This document shows positions 52,264-63,211 of a stretch of DNA of 64,000 nucleotides, piece after piece. The notes under the pieces are model-generated. The model did not search any database, was not told where the DNA came from, and was given only the letters and a program-made list of their open reading frames with translations. Each line of letters begins with the position of its first letter. Position 1 is the first letter of the stretch. This DNA comes from an uncultured Clostridia bacterium (lineage in GTDB: Bacteria > Bacillota > Clostridia > Oscillospirales > CAG-382): assembly GCA_947630765.1 (NCBI GenBank), contig CANRIX010000008.1, positions 31,811 through 95,810 of the forward strand. The letters run 5' to 3'. The position numbers were made by a program, and so were the translations under genes.

Positions 52264-55200
52264 ATGAGTAAAATGTTTTTGAGAACGATTTCTCTGCTCA
52301 TGACCATCGTGATGTTTAGCGGATACTTGCCTGTCAATGCACTGGAAAGCGCTTACGACGATGGTTCGTGGAAGGTAAATGCCGTCGAAGATCATACGGA
52401 CGGCGCAGACGGCGGGAACGTTGTCGATGAAAGCGGAGATGATGGGAGCGGCGAGATTGGTGACGAGACCAATATTGAATACGTCGTTCTCGATAAAGAT
52501 GATGTTTCTCCACGGACACCTCAGGGAACGGGAACAAAAGATAATCCGTATGTCGTGTCAAACGGAAATGAATTGCTTTGGATTGCCGCTCAGGTGAACG
52601 GCGGCAACAACTTTTCAGAGCAATACATATCGCTTACGCATAATCTCGATTTGAGCGGTATTGTATGGCACCCGATTGGGACGGATGCGAACAAGCCGTT
52701 TTGCGGCAATTTCCTTGGGAACGAACATGAAATAAAGAATTTCAGTATTTCCATAGAAAACAAAGAACCGGGAAGCGATTGCTATTATCTTGGCTTCTTC
52801 GGATACGTTAAAGATGCCGATATCAGTGATTTGGGTATCGCGGAGTATAGTATTGACGAAACGTACAGCCAAAAAACGGTTATCGGAGGGTTTGTCGCAT
52901 ACGCGGAAAACGGTCGGATCAATAACTGTTACGCGAATGGAAACATTGAGGCGACATACCTCGAACCGTCTCCCTTGGAAAAAAGCGATACGGTCGTCCT
53001 GAAACCGAATAAAGTATCAAAAATTGAGGATCAGTTAGAGTATCCGAGTGAATATGGTCGAACCGTAATTTTAGATCTTACGAATGCGAGCGGCACGAAA
53101 ATTAATAAAACCGTTCGCGTTGGTAAAGATATTTCCTATTTGCGCGTCATTGGCCGTCAAGGGGTAAACTATACCGGTCTGAGCTTTGAACTTGTTGAAG
53201 GCGATTTTAATCTATGCCTTGAATTTGTGAACATGAATTTTACTGCGGTGGGGTCAAAGAATGCCATATTTGGCAGTGGCCGCAGTAACACGGTATATCT
53301 GAGAAGCAGCGGAGCTGCGAACACGATCAAAGGCTCTGCGCAGTGTGACGCCATCAACCTTCCGAACGCCAACATTTACGTTTGCGGAACGGCGGATCTT
53401 ACCGTAATCGGCGGCAACGGCGTCAACGGTAAAGACGGCGGAAATGGCAGCAACGGCAGCGACGGCAGAAATGCCGCCAGCAAAGTAGAGGAAGAGGCCG
53501 GGGAGCCGGGACAAAACGGAGCGTCTGGAACAAACGGAACGGACGGAGGAAGGGCTCTTTTTGCTGCCTCCCTGCATTTGAATACGTCCGCCGTCGTGTC
53601 CTTTGCAAGCGGAAACGGCGGAAACGGCGGAAACGGCGGAAACGGCGGAAACGGCGGTAGAGGCGGCGATTCAACCTGGAATTTATTTATACCTGAAACA
53701 TGGGATAATGCGGCTGACGGCGGAAACGGCGGAAACGGCGGGGACGGCGGAAACGGCGGCAAGACAAATTTTGCAATCCAACTTGCGAATAATTTGGTGG
53801 TTGAAAATGGCCAATTAGTTGTGAAGACCGGCGTTAACGGAGACGGCGGAAACGGCGGTAAAGGAGGAAACGGCGGAAACGGCGGAAATGCTACATCCTG
53901 GGATAAATACGGCGGTAAAGGAGGCGACGCCGGACTTAACGGGAAAGGCGGTGACGCTTATTACGTATGCAATGCAATTAGTGAGAATACCGCTATAACG
54001 GTTTTTAACAATGCTAAGATTCAATACGATTTAAGTAACGGGAACGGTATCAGCGGCGAAGCCGGCAAATGCGGTGAGGTCGGAAAGGGCGGCAGCGGAG
54101 ACGGCGGATCCAGAGGCGATGGAAGCAAAGTACCTGACGGTGAGGAAAAAAAGGATGGAATCCTGTTATACGGCGTCACCGGGAAAGGCGTGACCATTGT
54201 TTCGAAATATCAGGATTCCGAAGTTGAATTCGATCAGGAGATTGCGATTGGTAAGGTCGGCGATATTCCAGAGACGCTGTCTAAAGCCAAAATTAAACTT
54301 GATTTTCGGAAAAGTCTTGCCGGTATAGAAAAGGAAATCACAGTCAAACCAACGGTCAGCGTGATTTCGATTTTGTCTGCCAGTCTGACCATCGACGGGT
54401 TATCGCTTCATATTGAGGCACGTTCTAATCCACTCAGCATAGAATTGAGCAACGTGACCATAATTGGACGTACAGGTACGCCGGTTGTATACGGCGATTC
54501 TGCCGGTACTGTGCGTATCGTCAGCAGTGAAATTCGGAACCAACTGATTGGCGGCAACGGCGGCGACGCGATCCGTTTGCCGAATGCGGCGGTTACGTTG
54601 AGCGGTGATGCCGATATAGATATCTTCGGCGGTAGCGGCAAAAGCGGTGCGAACGGAAGCACGGATAAGAATGGCGCTGCGGCGTCAGGAAACGGTAAAA
54701 ACGGAAATAACGGCACGTCTGGCGGCAACGGCGGCAACGGTCAGGACGCCGGACGTGGAATCGTCGCGGACAGCTTGACAGTAAATATTCCAAAGTGTTC
54801 TATTATTATTCGGAGCGGTGACGGCGGCGACGGCGGCAACGGCGGCAACGGCGGCAGCGGCAGCGACGGCGGCAGCGCGATCTGGAATCTGTTTGATTCC
54901 AGTACGTGGGATAACGGCGGCAACGGTGGGCATGGCGGCAATGGCGGCGATGGCGGCAACGGCGGAAAGAGTAATTATGCCATATCTGCAAAATTCGTCA
55001 AAATTGAAGCCGGAAATTGCGTTATGGAATCCGGAAGCAACGGACGTGGCGGCAACGGCGGCAACGGCGGCAACGGCGGTGACGCGAGCAGCAACGGGAA
55101 AACCGGCGGCAACGGCGGCAACGCCGGCTCGAACGGGAAGGGCGGAAACGCATATTACCCCTGTAATGCGGTCGACGAAAAATTGAATATTCAGGATATC

Positions 55201-58200
55201 GTGATTACCGGCGGCAGTCTTAAAATCGGATATGGGAAAACGGGCACGGCCGGGAAGGCGGGATCTGTCGGAAATAAAGGCTCAGAAGGGCGCTTTACCG
55301 GGGGGAGTTTGTCCTGGGGATATAACGGGAGACCCGGCAATCCGGCGAGCAACTGCAAACCGGACGGCGTTCTCCTATACGGACTTACGGATAGTCTGGG
55401 CAAATTAGTAACTTGGTCCTATGCAAGCAATCAATCGGAATCGGAGGGTGATTCCTCGGGTGGCGATCAATCGGAATCGGAGGACGATTCCCCGGTTATT
55501 GATTTCAGCAAATTTGAGCTTCTTTCCAAGGCCGAACTGTCTCTCGGCGGGTTTGTAGGCGGTTTGGATGAAAATTCGGAAATTTCCAATTCGGCTTCTG
55601 TCAACAGTAATCCGAGCGTATACAAAAACGACAGCGTACAGAATATCAGAGCGTTTATTAATAGCGGTAATCGGCTGAATCAAATTCATGCCGGGAACTT
55701 TGCGGGGAAGAACAACGGGAGGATTTCAAACTACGTTGCCGCCTACGTTTCTGAAAATCGCGGAGAAAACGGATATTTAGTCGGTCTGTATGCGGGCGAA
55801 TATATTGGCGAGAGCGGCCCGAGCTCCTTCTCGCAGGCAGCAAAAGTTGCGCTGATTGATACGGAAACCAATTCTGATGCCTACGGATTGGTTTATTCCG
55901 TTCAACGTCATCAGGACGATTCGTTAATGAAAGACTTCACTGTCGAGAAAATGCTGCAGGGAGTAGAAGAAATTTTCATTTGGGATGATGCATATGACGG
56001 AAGGTTTATATGCAAAATTATACAGATCAGGGAATCCGCTTTTGAAAATATAGGAATACTGCGCAGAGTTGTTGTAGAAAATAAAACGATATCGTATATT
56101 CCCGAAAACGCGTTTTATGGGTGCGGCGACTTGCAAGAAGTCGTTCTCTCCGATAGTATTGTGCGTATTGACGATAAAGCGTTTTACAATTGCACTGCGC
56201 TTACAGCATTTCGTATTCCTGATGGAGTAACATCCGTCGGCGAGGCGGTGTTCGGAAATTGTAATGAAATTCGTGTTATGGAAATAGGCTCAGGTCTGAA
56301 ATCTTTCCAGGATCACGATGGATTCCGAATGGTTTATGGGAACAGCGTGCCTGTTGAGCAGCCGCTCTTTGGCTTCAGCAAGTCAGAATCCAAATTGGAA
56401 AAGTATGTTGTAGATGGTGACAACCAATACCTTTGTAGTGACAGTTACGGGGTGCTGTATCGCAAAATTGCGATTGGCGAAAGTCAAATGGAGGTTTCGG
56501 TTGTTGACGCGCCCGTGGAGTCGAATCTTACTGGTTACGTATTGCCGTCTCATATTGTGAAAATCGAGCCGTATGCGTTTTCGCATAACGATACGATTTC
56601 AAGTGTGAATTTGGACTACGTGCGTATGATCGGCGTCAGCGCTTTTGAGGAATGCGGCAATCTTCAGTCTGTTGTTTTGGGCAACAGCACGGATCCCGCT
56701 TTGGAAGAAGCGATTAAAACGACCATCCAATATAACCAGTATATTGACAGCAGGGCCTTTAGCGGATGCCCGAAGCTTCGTACAGTCGACGTGGATTCCA
56801 ACTCGATCATCGGAATCGGCGAAGAAGCTTTTTATGACTGCTCTTCTCTTACCGACGTAAATCTCGGCAAGAACATACAGGTGATCGGGCTTCTGGCATT
56901 TAGCGGCACTATCGGTTATTGCCATTTGGAGCGTTTCTTCGTTGATAAACAAAATGAGAATTTTAAGAGCATAGACGGCGTTCTGTACCAAATTATGCCC
57001 AATGGAACGTTAACGCTCAAACAATATCCTGCGTGTCTGACCGAGACAGATGCCTTCGGAAATACTGTGAGAGTGACTGAATTTGCGCTTCCCACAACAG
57101 ACGATGACGGAAATAGCGTGTCTGTGGCCGCCATTGCCGATTATGCATTTCAGGGCGCACAATCATTGGAAAAAGTGACGATAGGAAATTATGGGAACGT
57201 TTCCGATAAAACGCAGGTCATTACAATTGGCGATTATGCATTCTATTTTGCATATAGTTTGTCGCAGGTCTACATTGGAAGCAATGTAAGCTCCATAGGA
57301 GCTACTCGCGATGTCGGCGAATATTCTGTTTTTGCTGAATGCAGTGCGTTGGAAGGAATTCACGTAGAAGCTGGCAACCAATACTACAGTTCGAGTGACG
57401 GCGTACTATTCAATAAAGATCAAACGAAGTTGTTAAAGTATCCTGTTCGCAAGAGCGGTTCAAGCTATTTGGTTCCCGATACGGTCAACATAATCGGCGC
57501 CATGGCTTTCAAACAGAATGTATACCTTAATACTGTTACGTTTCAATCTTACGTTTCCGTAATCGGCATGGAGGCTTTTTATCGGTGCAGTAGTCTGGCA
57601 ATTATCTTCTTTGATGATGTGTATGCGCCGAAGGCCATCATGGAGAATGCATTCAACACGTACTATTTTACAAAAGATGGCGTTTCGACGTTGGACACCA
57701 TTATTGGATATAATGATGCGAAATTTGACGACGGCGAAAATGCAGGTGAAATTGGCTGGAGTATATATGCGGAAACATATAACCTGCAATCAATGGATAG
57801 TTTGCCGCATGTGACCGTGGATGACAAAAACGATGATTTCTACGCAATTGTTATTGTTGACACGGATGGAGAACGTATTTGCAGTGTGGAAGATGATGAG
57901 GGAAAACAGTGGCCGCTTGTCGTCTCTCTTACGGATCCCAACGGCGTTACGGAAACAGTTGAAACTGGAAAGCTTTCCGAAGGCGTTTTGGACGGCGCCG
58001 CCGTATTTTACAATCTTTACGGAGACGTGAATCTGGGTTTCTCCATTGTGTATGATCAACCGTATAAGCTCAGGATTATGGATCCTACCGGAAAGTTTTT
58101 CACCTTTACATCCGACCAATTCTTCCTGGACTATGATATGCGGCTGACGTATATCACCTTGACAAAAAAACCTGAAATTTTCGGCCTCAACTGCGGGGAA

Positions 58201-61200
58201 GACGACATTAACAGCCAAACTGTTGTCTTAAATAAGGCGGAGTTCGGAAACACCTATAAAATCGAACTCATAGATGAAAGTAAAGGGTACGTTGAAGATA
58301 ATATTCTTTATGTGGATGACGGACCCGAAACGATTACGGTATCGACGATCATATTGTATGATCCTGCCGCTCAGGAATTAGATACAGCATCGTTGATGCT
58401 GTATCAAAATGGACAAGCCATTCCTGAATGTAAGGTGCTTTTAGACGAAATATCATACAATGAAGAATCTGCAACGGTCTACTTTGAATTCCCGGTTTGT
58501 GGGCTCGTCCCGGAGACTCCGATCGAAGCGCGTTTTAAGGTGAAGGAAACAAGCTCCGAGAAGTATATAGAAGGCGCAGCGTTCCTGAATATTGACGTGA
58601 TCGATTTCTCCATGACGGAAGATGATATTGACATTGATGCTGAAGATATTTCCGTTGATATCACGCAGGGAGGATCTGTTCTTGCCGCATTGCTCGGCTC
58701 CGAAAGTCTGAACTTTAATCTCGGAAAGAATTTGAAATTTGATATCGCGATTGAAGGCGACACGATCACAGCAAGTCTTAACGCGGCTTACAGCAAGTCT
58801 AAAACGAAGACAAAAGACTACGGGACCAACTATGAAAGCGGGTATAAGAACAATATCCAAGGGCACCACGGAAACACTTGGCGATTTGAACGGTATTTCC
58901 CGATGTATAAAGACGGCGTGAATAACGTCTATAAAATGAATATTTGGTTCGCAAGAGGAACGGAGGCATTTGGGTATTATTACTATCGCTGCTCTATTTA
59001 TGATATCAAAACCAATAAGCAGATAAAATTGTTTTACGGTCTCGTAAATACGACGGGCGGGAGAACCGGATGCTCCAAAAAGGCAAGTTTGATATGCGCT
59101 TCGTACTATGCGACGGCACAGATGGCGAAGGATGCTGCCAAAGGATATTTATATATTGAACCGATTTTGAATGTCGCAAGGGGAGTAAACAGCATTACGA
59201 CACAAAAGAGTAGCAAAAACTCTTTTGAGGCGACACTTTACGGTGATATTGTGTTCCAATACCAAAAAGGCGGAGGGCTTGTCCCTGTTACGAGCAAAAT
59301 CAAGGGCGAACTGAAGTATGTCTTTGAACACAATCAACAATTCGTTGTGTGGGTCATTCCGATCTGCGTAACGGTGAATGTGAGTGTGGACGGTACGGTT
59401 GAAATCTCTCTGCAATATGACGAATGGAGTACCGTATCAATTGAAGAAGCCAAAATGACGGTAGAGGCAGAAATTACTGCGAAGGCGGGCGTCGGCTGCA
59501 GCATCATCTCCGCAGGTGTAACGGGGAACATCGGAACCGTATTTGTGTTGCATTTTGCCCCGAAATTCGGCGTCGAATCTTGGGAGGCGCATGGGAGTAT
59601 GGGCCTGTATGCAAACTACTACACCTTGAAGTGGAAACCGGGATTTTTGGGCTTGCGGTACCCTTCTCTTGAACAAGAAAAGGCGGAAAAAACACTGTTC
59701 TCCTTCTCGGGTTATATCATAGACAATCGCTCCCAATTTGGAACGGATGATACGGAATCCACCCAAATGCAACAAATAATGTTGACGGCGCCGCTGTTCC
59801 TTGCGGACGCTTATGAAGCGGCAGATCCGAATTTGTACAATGAAAACGCAAAGTTGTTCACCTATAGAAATACTGTTTATAAGATCGGCTTTGTGAACAT
59901 GTATTCGGAAATAGAACTTCCTGACGAAACGAAGGAGATCTATGATCGCTACAATTATTTGAAGTTGGCACTTTTTACATGGGACGATGAACAGATGTCT
60001 TGGAACCTGCTTCGTGTTCTGGATGACAACGGATATAATGATTTTGCTTTTGATGTTTATCAAAACGAAGACGACGCCTATATTATCTTTACGCAACAGA
60101 CGGATAAGATAGACAGTGGCAGCTCTTCCGACAGTTATGAATACGTATCGGATCTTGCCATCAAGTTTATCAGTTTAGAAGATGCGTTACAAGAAAAGCC
60201 GGTTTCAACGGTTTACAGTAGTCATAACTACAAATACCTGAATACCGTTACGGACATAGACGGAACGGTAACGGCCGTATGGGCAGAAAATTCCGATAAC
60301 AATATGTTCGGTGTCTCCAAATCAAATTATGTTGACGAAAGCGGCAACATCCATATATTCGAAACGACTTCGAATTCCATCTGGATGAGTCAGCTCGATG
60401 CCGCATCTGGAATGTGGTGTGAACCTAGATGCGTCAAATCGGGACTTTCGGCAATTGTGGAAATCTCCGTTACGGAATCCGGCTATATCGCGTATATTGT
60501 GGACGAGAACGGAAATCTGGCGGATGCGGATGACCGTATGCTATATACGCTGTGTATCAAAAACGGAAACACCCTGATTGTGACGGAAGAAGATGGCGAA
60601 TATGCAACGTCGGTAACGCCTGTTGGGAAGAATCTTATTTACGGGAGTGTTCTTGATGGCGTGAGTGCGCTGAACAATTTGCAATTTGATAAGTCGTCGG
60701 ATCCGATTTGTCTGCCAAGCGATATATCTGATATTGCGGATTCGTTTGCGTTGCTTAAGGACTCGAATGGAAAGCCCGTGGCAATTCTCTACGTTCAAAA
60801 CGTTACGTGGGAGGAAAATGGCGAAACCGTCAGCGGCGGTGAGTTGTACGGGTTGTTCTTTGACGGACAAAATTGGGGCGCTCCCGTTGCAATCCGTACG
60901 GATTACGTTCATGCATGCAAAAATTGCTATATTTCGTCTTATGATGCAGTCCTTTTCGGCAATCAATTGCTTGTCTATGTGTCATATGTAGATGAATGCG
61001 GCGCGCCTGTATCAATGGTTACAGATTACTATCAGCTGAATCCAGTTTGCATTCTAGATTCCTACGAAGTATCTTACGTGAATCAGTCTGTGGATATAAC
61101 TGTTACCAATAACGGCGCTGTACCGACGGCCGAGATATATGCTGTTGTGAACGGAAATAAAATACCTTTGACCGCAAGTTTGGCGTCGGGTACTTCTGAA

Positions 61201-62916
61201 ACGTTTTTTGTCGATCTTTCGCAATATTATGAAGATATTTCGATTTCTCTGTATGAATCGTCTGTGAATACCCAGATCGGAGACGCTATAACAGTTGATT
61301 TGACCTATGCGGATTTGAAACCGTTTGTCAAGCAGCTTTTGCTGGGAACGCAGAATAAATTGTTGTTTGCTATAAAAAATGCCGGCAATCTTAAGGGAAT
61401 TGGAAATCTGTATATTGCAGTCGGAAACTATACTGCTGAGGATATAAAAGGTGCAGCCAGTGTTTTCCCAATCGGGGAGGTTTCCGTTGGACAGACGGTT
61501 TATTTGGAAGTTCCCTTGGACGACAAGATTGTTGTCGATGAGAATACGGTGATTTCAATCTACGTGGAAACACTTTGTGATGTCGAAAAAGGAGATGCGG
61601 CAGAGAACAATCTACTGCATATAACAGCTAAGGCGTTTTCTGCGGAAGTGGATTCGTATGAACCGGAGATTGGGATATATACGGCAAAATATGACAAAAA
61701 TGACAAGCACAGCATTGAAATCCCTTATTATTGTTCCTCAGAGGATTCCATCCAATCCGTATGGTGTAACGATACTTTGCTCCAGATAGGCAAAGACTAC
61801 GAGGTGCATGGCAGTTTGCTTAGCATACAGACGGATTATCTGGATTCTTTGTCGGCAGGCAGGTATACATTTACAATTGCGTTTGCCGGAGGTCATTCGG
61901 AAGTGATCACCGTAACGGTTCTTGCTTATTATACCGTAAGATGGGAAAACAGTGACGGGAGTTTGATATCGGAAACGGAGGTGGCGGAAGGTACTGTTCC
62001 GCGCTTGGATATGGAACCGCATAAAGAAGAAACAGATGCAGTCGAGTATATACTTGCCGGCTGGGATCTCGATGGAGACGGCAAGGCCGATCCGATTTCT
62101 CCCGTGACCGAGAACGTAACATATAGAGCTGTGTGGTATGAAAAATCAAGGGAGTATCAAATTACGTGGAAGTTTATGGTAGATAGCGGTGAAGTCAGTA
62201 TCACGGAAACGTATGCGTATGGCAAAATCCCAAAATATAATGGCACGGTATACGAGCCGTCCGGCAAACAGTTTGACCGATGGGATACGGCCGTTCAACC
62301 GGCAACAGAGAATCATACGTACACGGCCCAGTACAGGAAAAGGATTGTTAGCAACGGCGTACTGTCGATGTCTGATTTTCGCGCTGCGCCGGGGGCTGAT
62401 TTTACTACAACTATATCGCTTCAAGGAACAGATATCCAAAACACGGTGATTAAAATCACTTTTGATAGCGAAATGGTAAGTGTGAAGACGGTTGTTTTGT
62501 ACGAACAGGTAAGAATGATCGAACAAGGAGAAGGGTATTTTGTGGTAGAAATTCAATCTGCTGAAAATCATGTCACTGTACCGATAGCCGACGTTACATT
62601 CTCAACGAGTGCGGATATTACGACGGGGCGGTATACGTTCTTGGACGCCGAATCGGACGATTTGATTGAAAGTGATTTTCAAGAGTTGAGAATCTATGAC
62701 ATCGGTGATGTGAATGGAGACGGAATCGTTAATACGCGCGATCTGGCAATGCTTCGTCAGTATGTCGTCGGATTGATTGCGCTGGACGACGCACAATTGG
62801 TTTATGCTAATGTGTATAGGGACTTTGACGAGAACAATAAGCCGAAGGTCAATACCAGAGATATCGGCGTATTACAGCAGTATATTGTTGGTATGATTGA
62901 CTCTCTCGACGGATGA
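52264..62916 (+). CDS. Giant secreted multidomain protein ending in a dockerin
   Basis: The ATG at 52264 follows AGGGG by eight bases and lies six bases after the previous stop. The 3550-residue product has a signal peptide (1-29), a GLUG-like region (~100-230), two Gly/Asn-rich blocks (~380-625 and ~760-1030) with GGNGGNGG runs, BspA-type leucine-rich repeats (ENAFYGCGDLQEVVLSDS; ~1250-1790), a long central region without assigned domains, CARDB-like domains (~2930-3120), two InlB-like repeats (~3220-3360), a cohesin-like domain (~3360-3476) and a dockerin (~3481-3545; DVNGDGIVNTRD loop, then a second loop with two extra residues). It should be a surface adhesin or scaffold bound through calcium-dependent pairing. 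Confidence 0.75.
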   Translation: MSKMFLRTISLLMTIVMFSGYLPVNALESAYDDGSWKVNAVEDHTDGADGGNVVDESGDDGSGEIGDETNIEYVVLDKDDVSPRTPQGTGTKDNPYVVSNGNELLWIAAQVNGGNNFSEQYISLTHNLDLSGIVWHPIGTDANKPFCGNFLGNEHEIKNFSISIENKEPGSDCYYLGFFGYVKDADISDLGIAEYSIDETYSQKTVIGGFVAYAENGRINNCYANGNIEATYLEPSPLEKSDTVVLKPNKVSKIEDQLEYPSEYGRTVILDLTNASGTKINKTVRVGKDISYLRVIGRQGVNYTGLSFELVEGDFNLCLEFVNMNFTAVGSKNAIFGSGRSNTVYLRSSGAANTIKGSAQCDAINLPNANIYVCGTADLTVIGGNGVNGKDGGNGSNGSDGRNAASKVEEEAGEPGQNGASGTNGTDGGRALFAASLHLNTSAVVSFASGNGGNGGNGGNGGNGGRGGDSTWNLFIPETWDNAADGGNGGNGGDGGNGGKTNFAIQLANNLVVENGQLVVKTGVNGDGGNGGKGGNGGNGGNATSWDKYGGKGGDAGLNGKGGDAYYVCNAISENTAITVFNNAKIQYDLSNGNGISGEAGKCGEVGKGGSGDGGSRGDGSKVPDGEEKKDGILLYGVTGKGVTIVSKYQDSEVEFDQEIAIGKVGDIPETLSKAKIKLDFRKSLAGIEKEITVKPTVSVISILSASLTIDGLSLHIEARSNPLSIELSNVTIIGRTGTPVVYGDSAGTVRIVSSEIRNQLIGGNGGDAIRLPNAAVTLSGDADIDIFGGSGKSGANGSTDKNGAAASGNGKNGNNGTSGGNGGNGQDAGRGIVADSLTVNIPKCSIIIRSGDGGDGGNGGNGGSGSDGGSAIWNLFDSSTWDNGGNGGHGGNGGDGGNGGKSNYAISAKFVKIEAGNCVMESGSNGRGGNGGNGGNGGDASSNGKTGGNGGNAGSNGKGGNAYYPCNAVDEKLNIQDIVITGGSLKIGYGKTGTAGKAGSVGNKGSEGRFTGGSLSWGYNGRPGNPASNCKPDGVLLYGLTDSLGKLVTWSYASNQSESEGDSSGGDQSESEDDSPVIDFSKFELLSKAELSLGGFVGGLDENSEISNSASVNSNPSVYKNDSVQNIRAFINSGNRLNQIHAGNFAGKNNGRISNYVAAYVSENRGENGYLVGLYAGEYIGESGPSSFSQAAKVALIDTETNSDAYGLVYSVQRHQDDSLMKDFTVEKMLQGVEEIFIWDDAYDGRFICKIIQIRESAFENIGILRRVVVENKTISYIPENAFYGCGDLQEVVLSDSIVRIDDKAFYNCTALTAFRIPDGVTSVGEAVFGNCNEIRVMEIGSGLKSFQDHDGFRMVYGNSVPVEQPLFGFSKSESKLEKYVVDGDNQYLCSDSYGVLYRKIAIGESQMEVSVVDAPVESNLTGYVLPSHIVKIEPYAFSHNDTISSVNLDYVRMIGVSAFEECGNLQSVVLGNSTDPALEEAIKTTIQYNQYIDSRAFSGCPKLRTVDVDSNSIIGIGEEAFYDCSSLTDVNLGKNIQVIGLLAFSGTIGYCHLERFFVDKQNENFKSIDGVLYQIMPNGTLTLKQYPACLTETDAFGNTVRVTEFALPTTDDDGNSVSVAAIADYAFQGAQSLEKVTIGNYGNVSDKTQVITIGDYAFYFAYSLSQVYIGSNVSSIGATRDVGEYSVFAECSALEGIHVEAGNQYYSSSDGVLFNKDQTKLLKYPVRKSGSSYLVPDTVNIIGAMAFKQNVYLNTVTFQSYVSVIGMEAFYRCSSLAIIFFDDVYAPKAIMENAFNTYYFTKDGVSTLDTIIGYNDAKFDDGENAGEIGWSIYAETYNLQSMDSLPHVTVDDKNDDFYAIVIVDTDGERICSVEDDEGKQWPLVVSLTDPNGVTETVETGKLSEGVLDGAAVFYNLYGDVNLGFSIVYDQPYKLRIMDPTGKFFTFTSDQFFLDYDMRLTYITLTKKPEIFGLNCGEDDINSQTVVLNKAEFGNTYKIELIDESKGYVEDNILYVDDGPETITVSTIILYDPAAQELDTASLMLYQNGQAIPECKVLLDEISYNEESATVYFEFPVCGLVPETPIEARFKVKETSSEKYIEGAAFLNIDVIDFSMTEDDIDIDAEDISVDITQGGSVLAALLGSESLNFNLGKNLKFDIAIEGDTITASLNAAYSKSKTKTKDYGTNYESGYKNNIQGHHGNTWRFERYFPMYKDGVNNVYKMNIWFARGTEAFGYYYYRCSIYDIKTNKQIKLFYGLVNTTGGRTGCSKKASLICASYYATAQMAKDAAKGYLYIEPILNVARGVNSITTQKSSKNSFEATLYGDIVFQYQKGGGLVPVTSKIKGELKYVFEHNQQFVVWVIPICVTVNVSVDGTVEISLQYDEWSTVSIEEAKMTVEAEITAKAGVGCSIISAGVTGNIGTVFVLHFAPKFGVESWEAHGSMGLYANYYTLKWKPGFLGLRYPSLEQEKAEKTLFSFSGYIIDNRSQFGTDDTESTQMQQIMLTAPLFLADAYEAADPNLYNENAKLFTYRNTVYKIGFVNMYSEIELPDETKEIYDRYNYLKLALFTWDDEQMSWNLLRVLDDNGYNDFAFDVYQNEDDAYIIFTQQTDKIDSGSSSDSYEYVSDLAIKFISLEDALQEKPVSTVYSSHNYKYLNTVTDIDGTVTAVWAENSDNNMFGVSKSNYVDESGNIHIFETTSNSIWMSQLDAASGMWCEPRCVKSGLSAIVEISVTESGYIAYIVDENGNLADADDRMLYTLCIKNGNTLIVTEEDGEYATSVTPVGKNLIYGSVLDGVSALNNLQFDKSSDPICLPSDISDIADSFALLKDSNGKPVAILYVQNVTWEENGETVSGGELYGLFFDGQNWGAPVAIRTDYVHACKNCYISSYDAVLFGNQLLVYVSYVDECGAPVSMVTDYYQLNPVCILDSYEVSYVNQSVDITVTNNGAVPTAEIYAVVNGNKIPLTASLASGTSETFFVDLSQYYEDISISLYESSVNTQIGDAITVDLTYADLKPFVKQLLLGTQNKLLFAIKNAGNLKGIGNLYIAVGNYTAEDIKGAASVFPIGEVSVGQTVYLEVPLDDKIVVDENTVISIYVETLCDVEKGDAAENNLLHITAKAFSAEVDSYEPEIGIYTAKYDKNDKHSIEIPYYCSSEDSIQSVWCNDTLLQIGKDYEVHGSLLSIQTDYLDSLSAGRYTFTIAFAGGHSEVITVTVLAYYTVRWENSDGSLISETEVAEGTVPRLDMEPHKEETDAVEYILAGWDLDGDGKADPISPVTENVTYRAVWYEKSREYQITWKFMVDSGEVSITETYAYGKIPKYNGTVYEPSGKQFDRWDTAVQPATENHTYTAQYRKRIVSNGVLSMSDFRAAPGADFTTTISLQGTDIQNTVIKITFDSEMVSVKTVVLYEQVRMIEQGEGYFVVEIQSAENHVTVPIADVTFSTSADITTGRYTFLDAESDDLIESDFQELRIYDIGDVNGDGIVNTRDLAMLRQYVVGLIALDDAQLVYANVYRDFDENNKPKVNTRDIGVLQQYIVGMIDSLDG
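53611..53657 (+). repeat. Tandem 9-bp repeat coding Gly-Gly-Asn
   Basis: GGAAACGGC is repeated about five times without interruption inside the giant protein gene, encoding the first GGN tract. It is nearly identical DNA, not just similar protein, so slippage could change copy number in frame. Confidence 0.85.
54826..54880 (+). repeat. Second GGC-rich Gly/Asn/Ser repeat tract
   Basis: Units of GGCGGCAAC and GGCGGCAGC or GACGGC follow each other in the second Gly-rich block of the giant protein gene. The codons differ from the first tract (GGC-AAC here, GGA-AAC there). Confidence 0.7.
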
Positions 62917-63170
62917 ACGGCAATATCTGTGAATTTGCAAGGTCGGCAAGGCTGAAAATGCTCCTGAAACGCGATATAATAGGACGCGACGCAATATTAC
63001 AATGTAAGGGGTGGACGTTCTAAATATGTGAGAAAGCGTGGAATTATTGAAGTGTTATGCCGACCTGATATTGACCATGAATCTGGATCTCGGATCGGTC
63101 GGATGCGTATGAAAGATGAATACATGAAATACGAAATGCTGGACGGCAACCAGGTTGGCGTTTAGCAGCT
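62917..63170. other. Intergenic stretch after the giant gene with a short open frame
   Basis: A frame through about 62985-63164 reads YVRKRGIIEVLCRPDIDH, later MKDEYMKYEMLDGNQVGV and stops at TAG 63162. It has no clear start or ribosome-binding site and matches nothing I know; it may be a gene fragment. Confidence 0.3.
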
Positions 63171-63173
63171 GAC

Positions 63174-63211
63174 ACGGCTTGAGCGGCGCGTCGCCTCTCA
63201 AGCCGTTTTTG
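63174..63211 (+). terminator. Rho-independent terminator downstream of the giant protein gene
   Basis: ACGGCTTGAG and CTCAAGCCGT pair perfectly around a loop with further GC pairing, followed by TTTTTG. Confidence 0.85.

Noticed and set aside
53611..53760. Tandem repeats considered as a CRISPR array
   Set aside because: The repeats are short, directly adjacent, in frame and encode Gly-Gly-Asn; there are no spacers and no cas genes.
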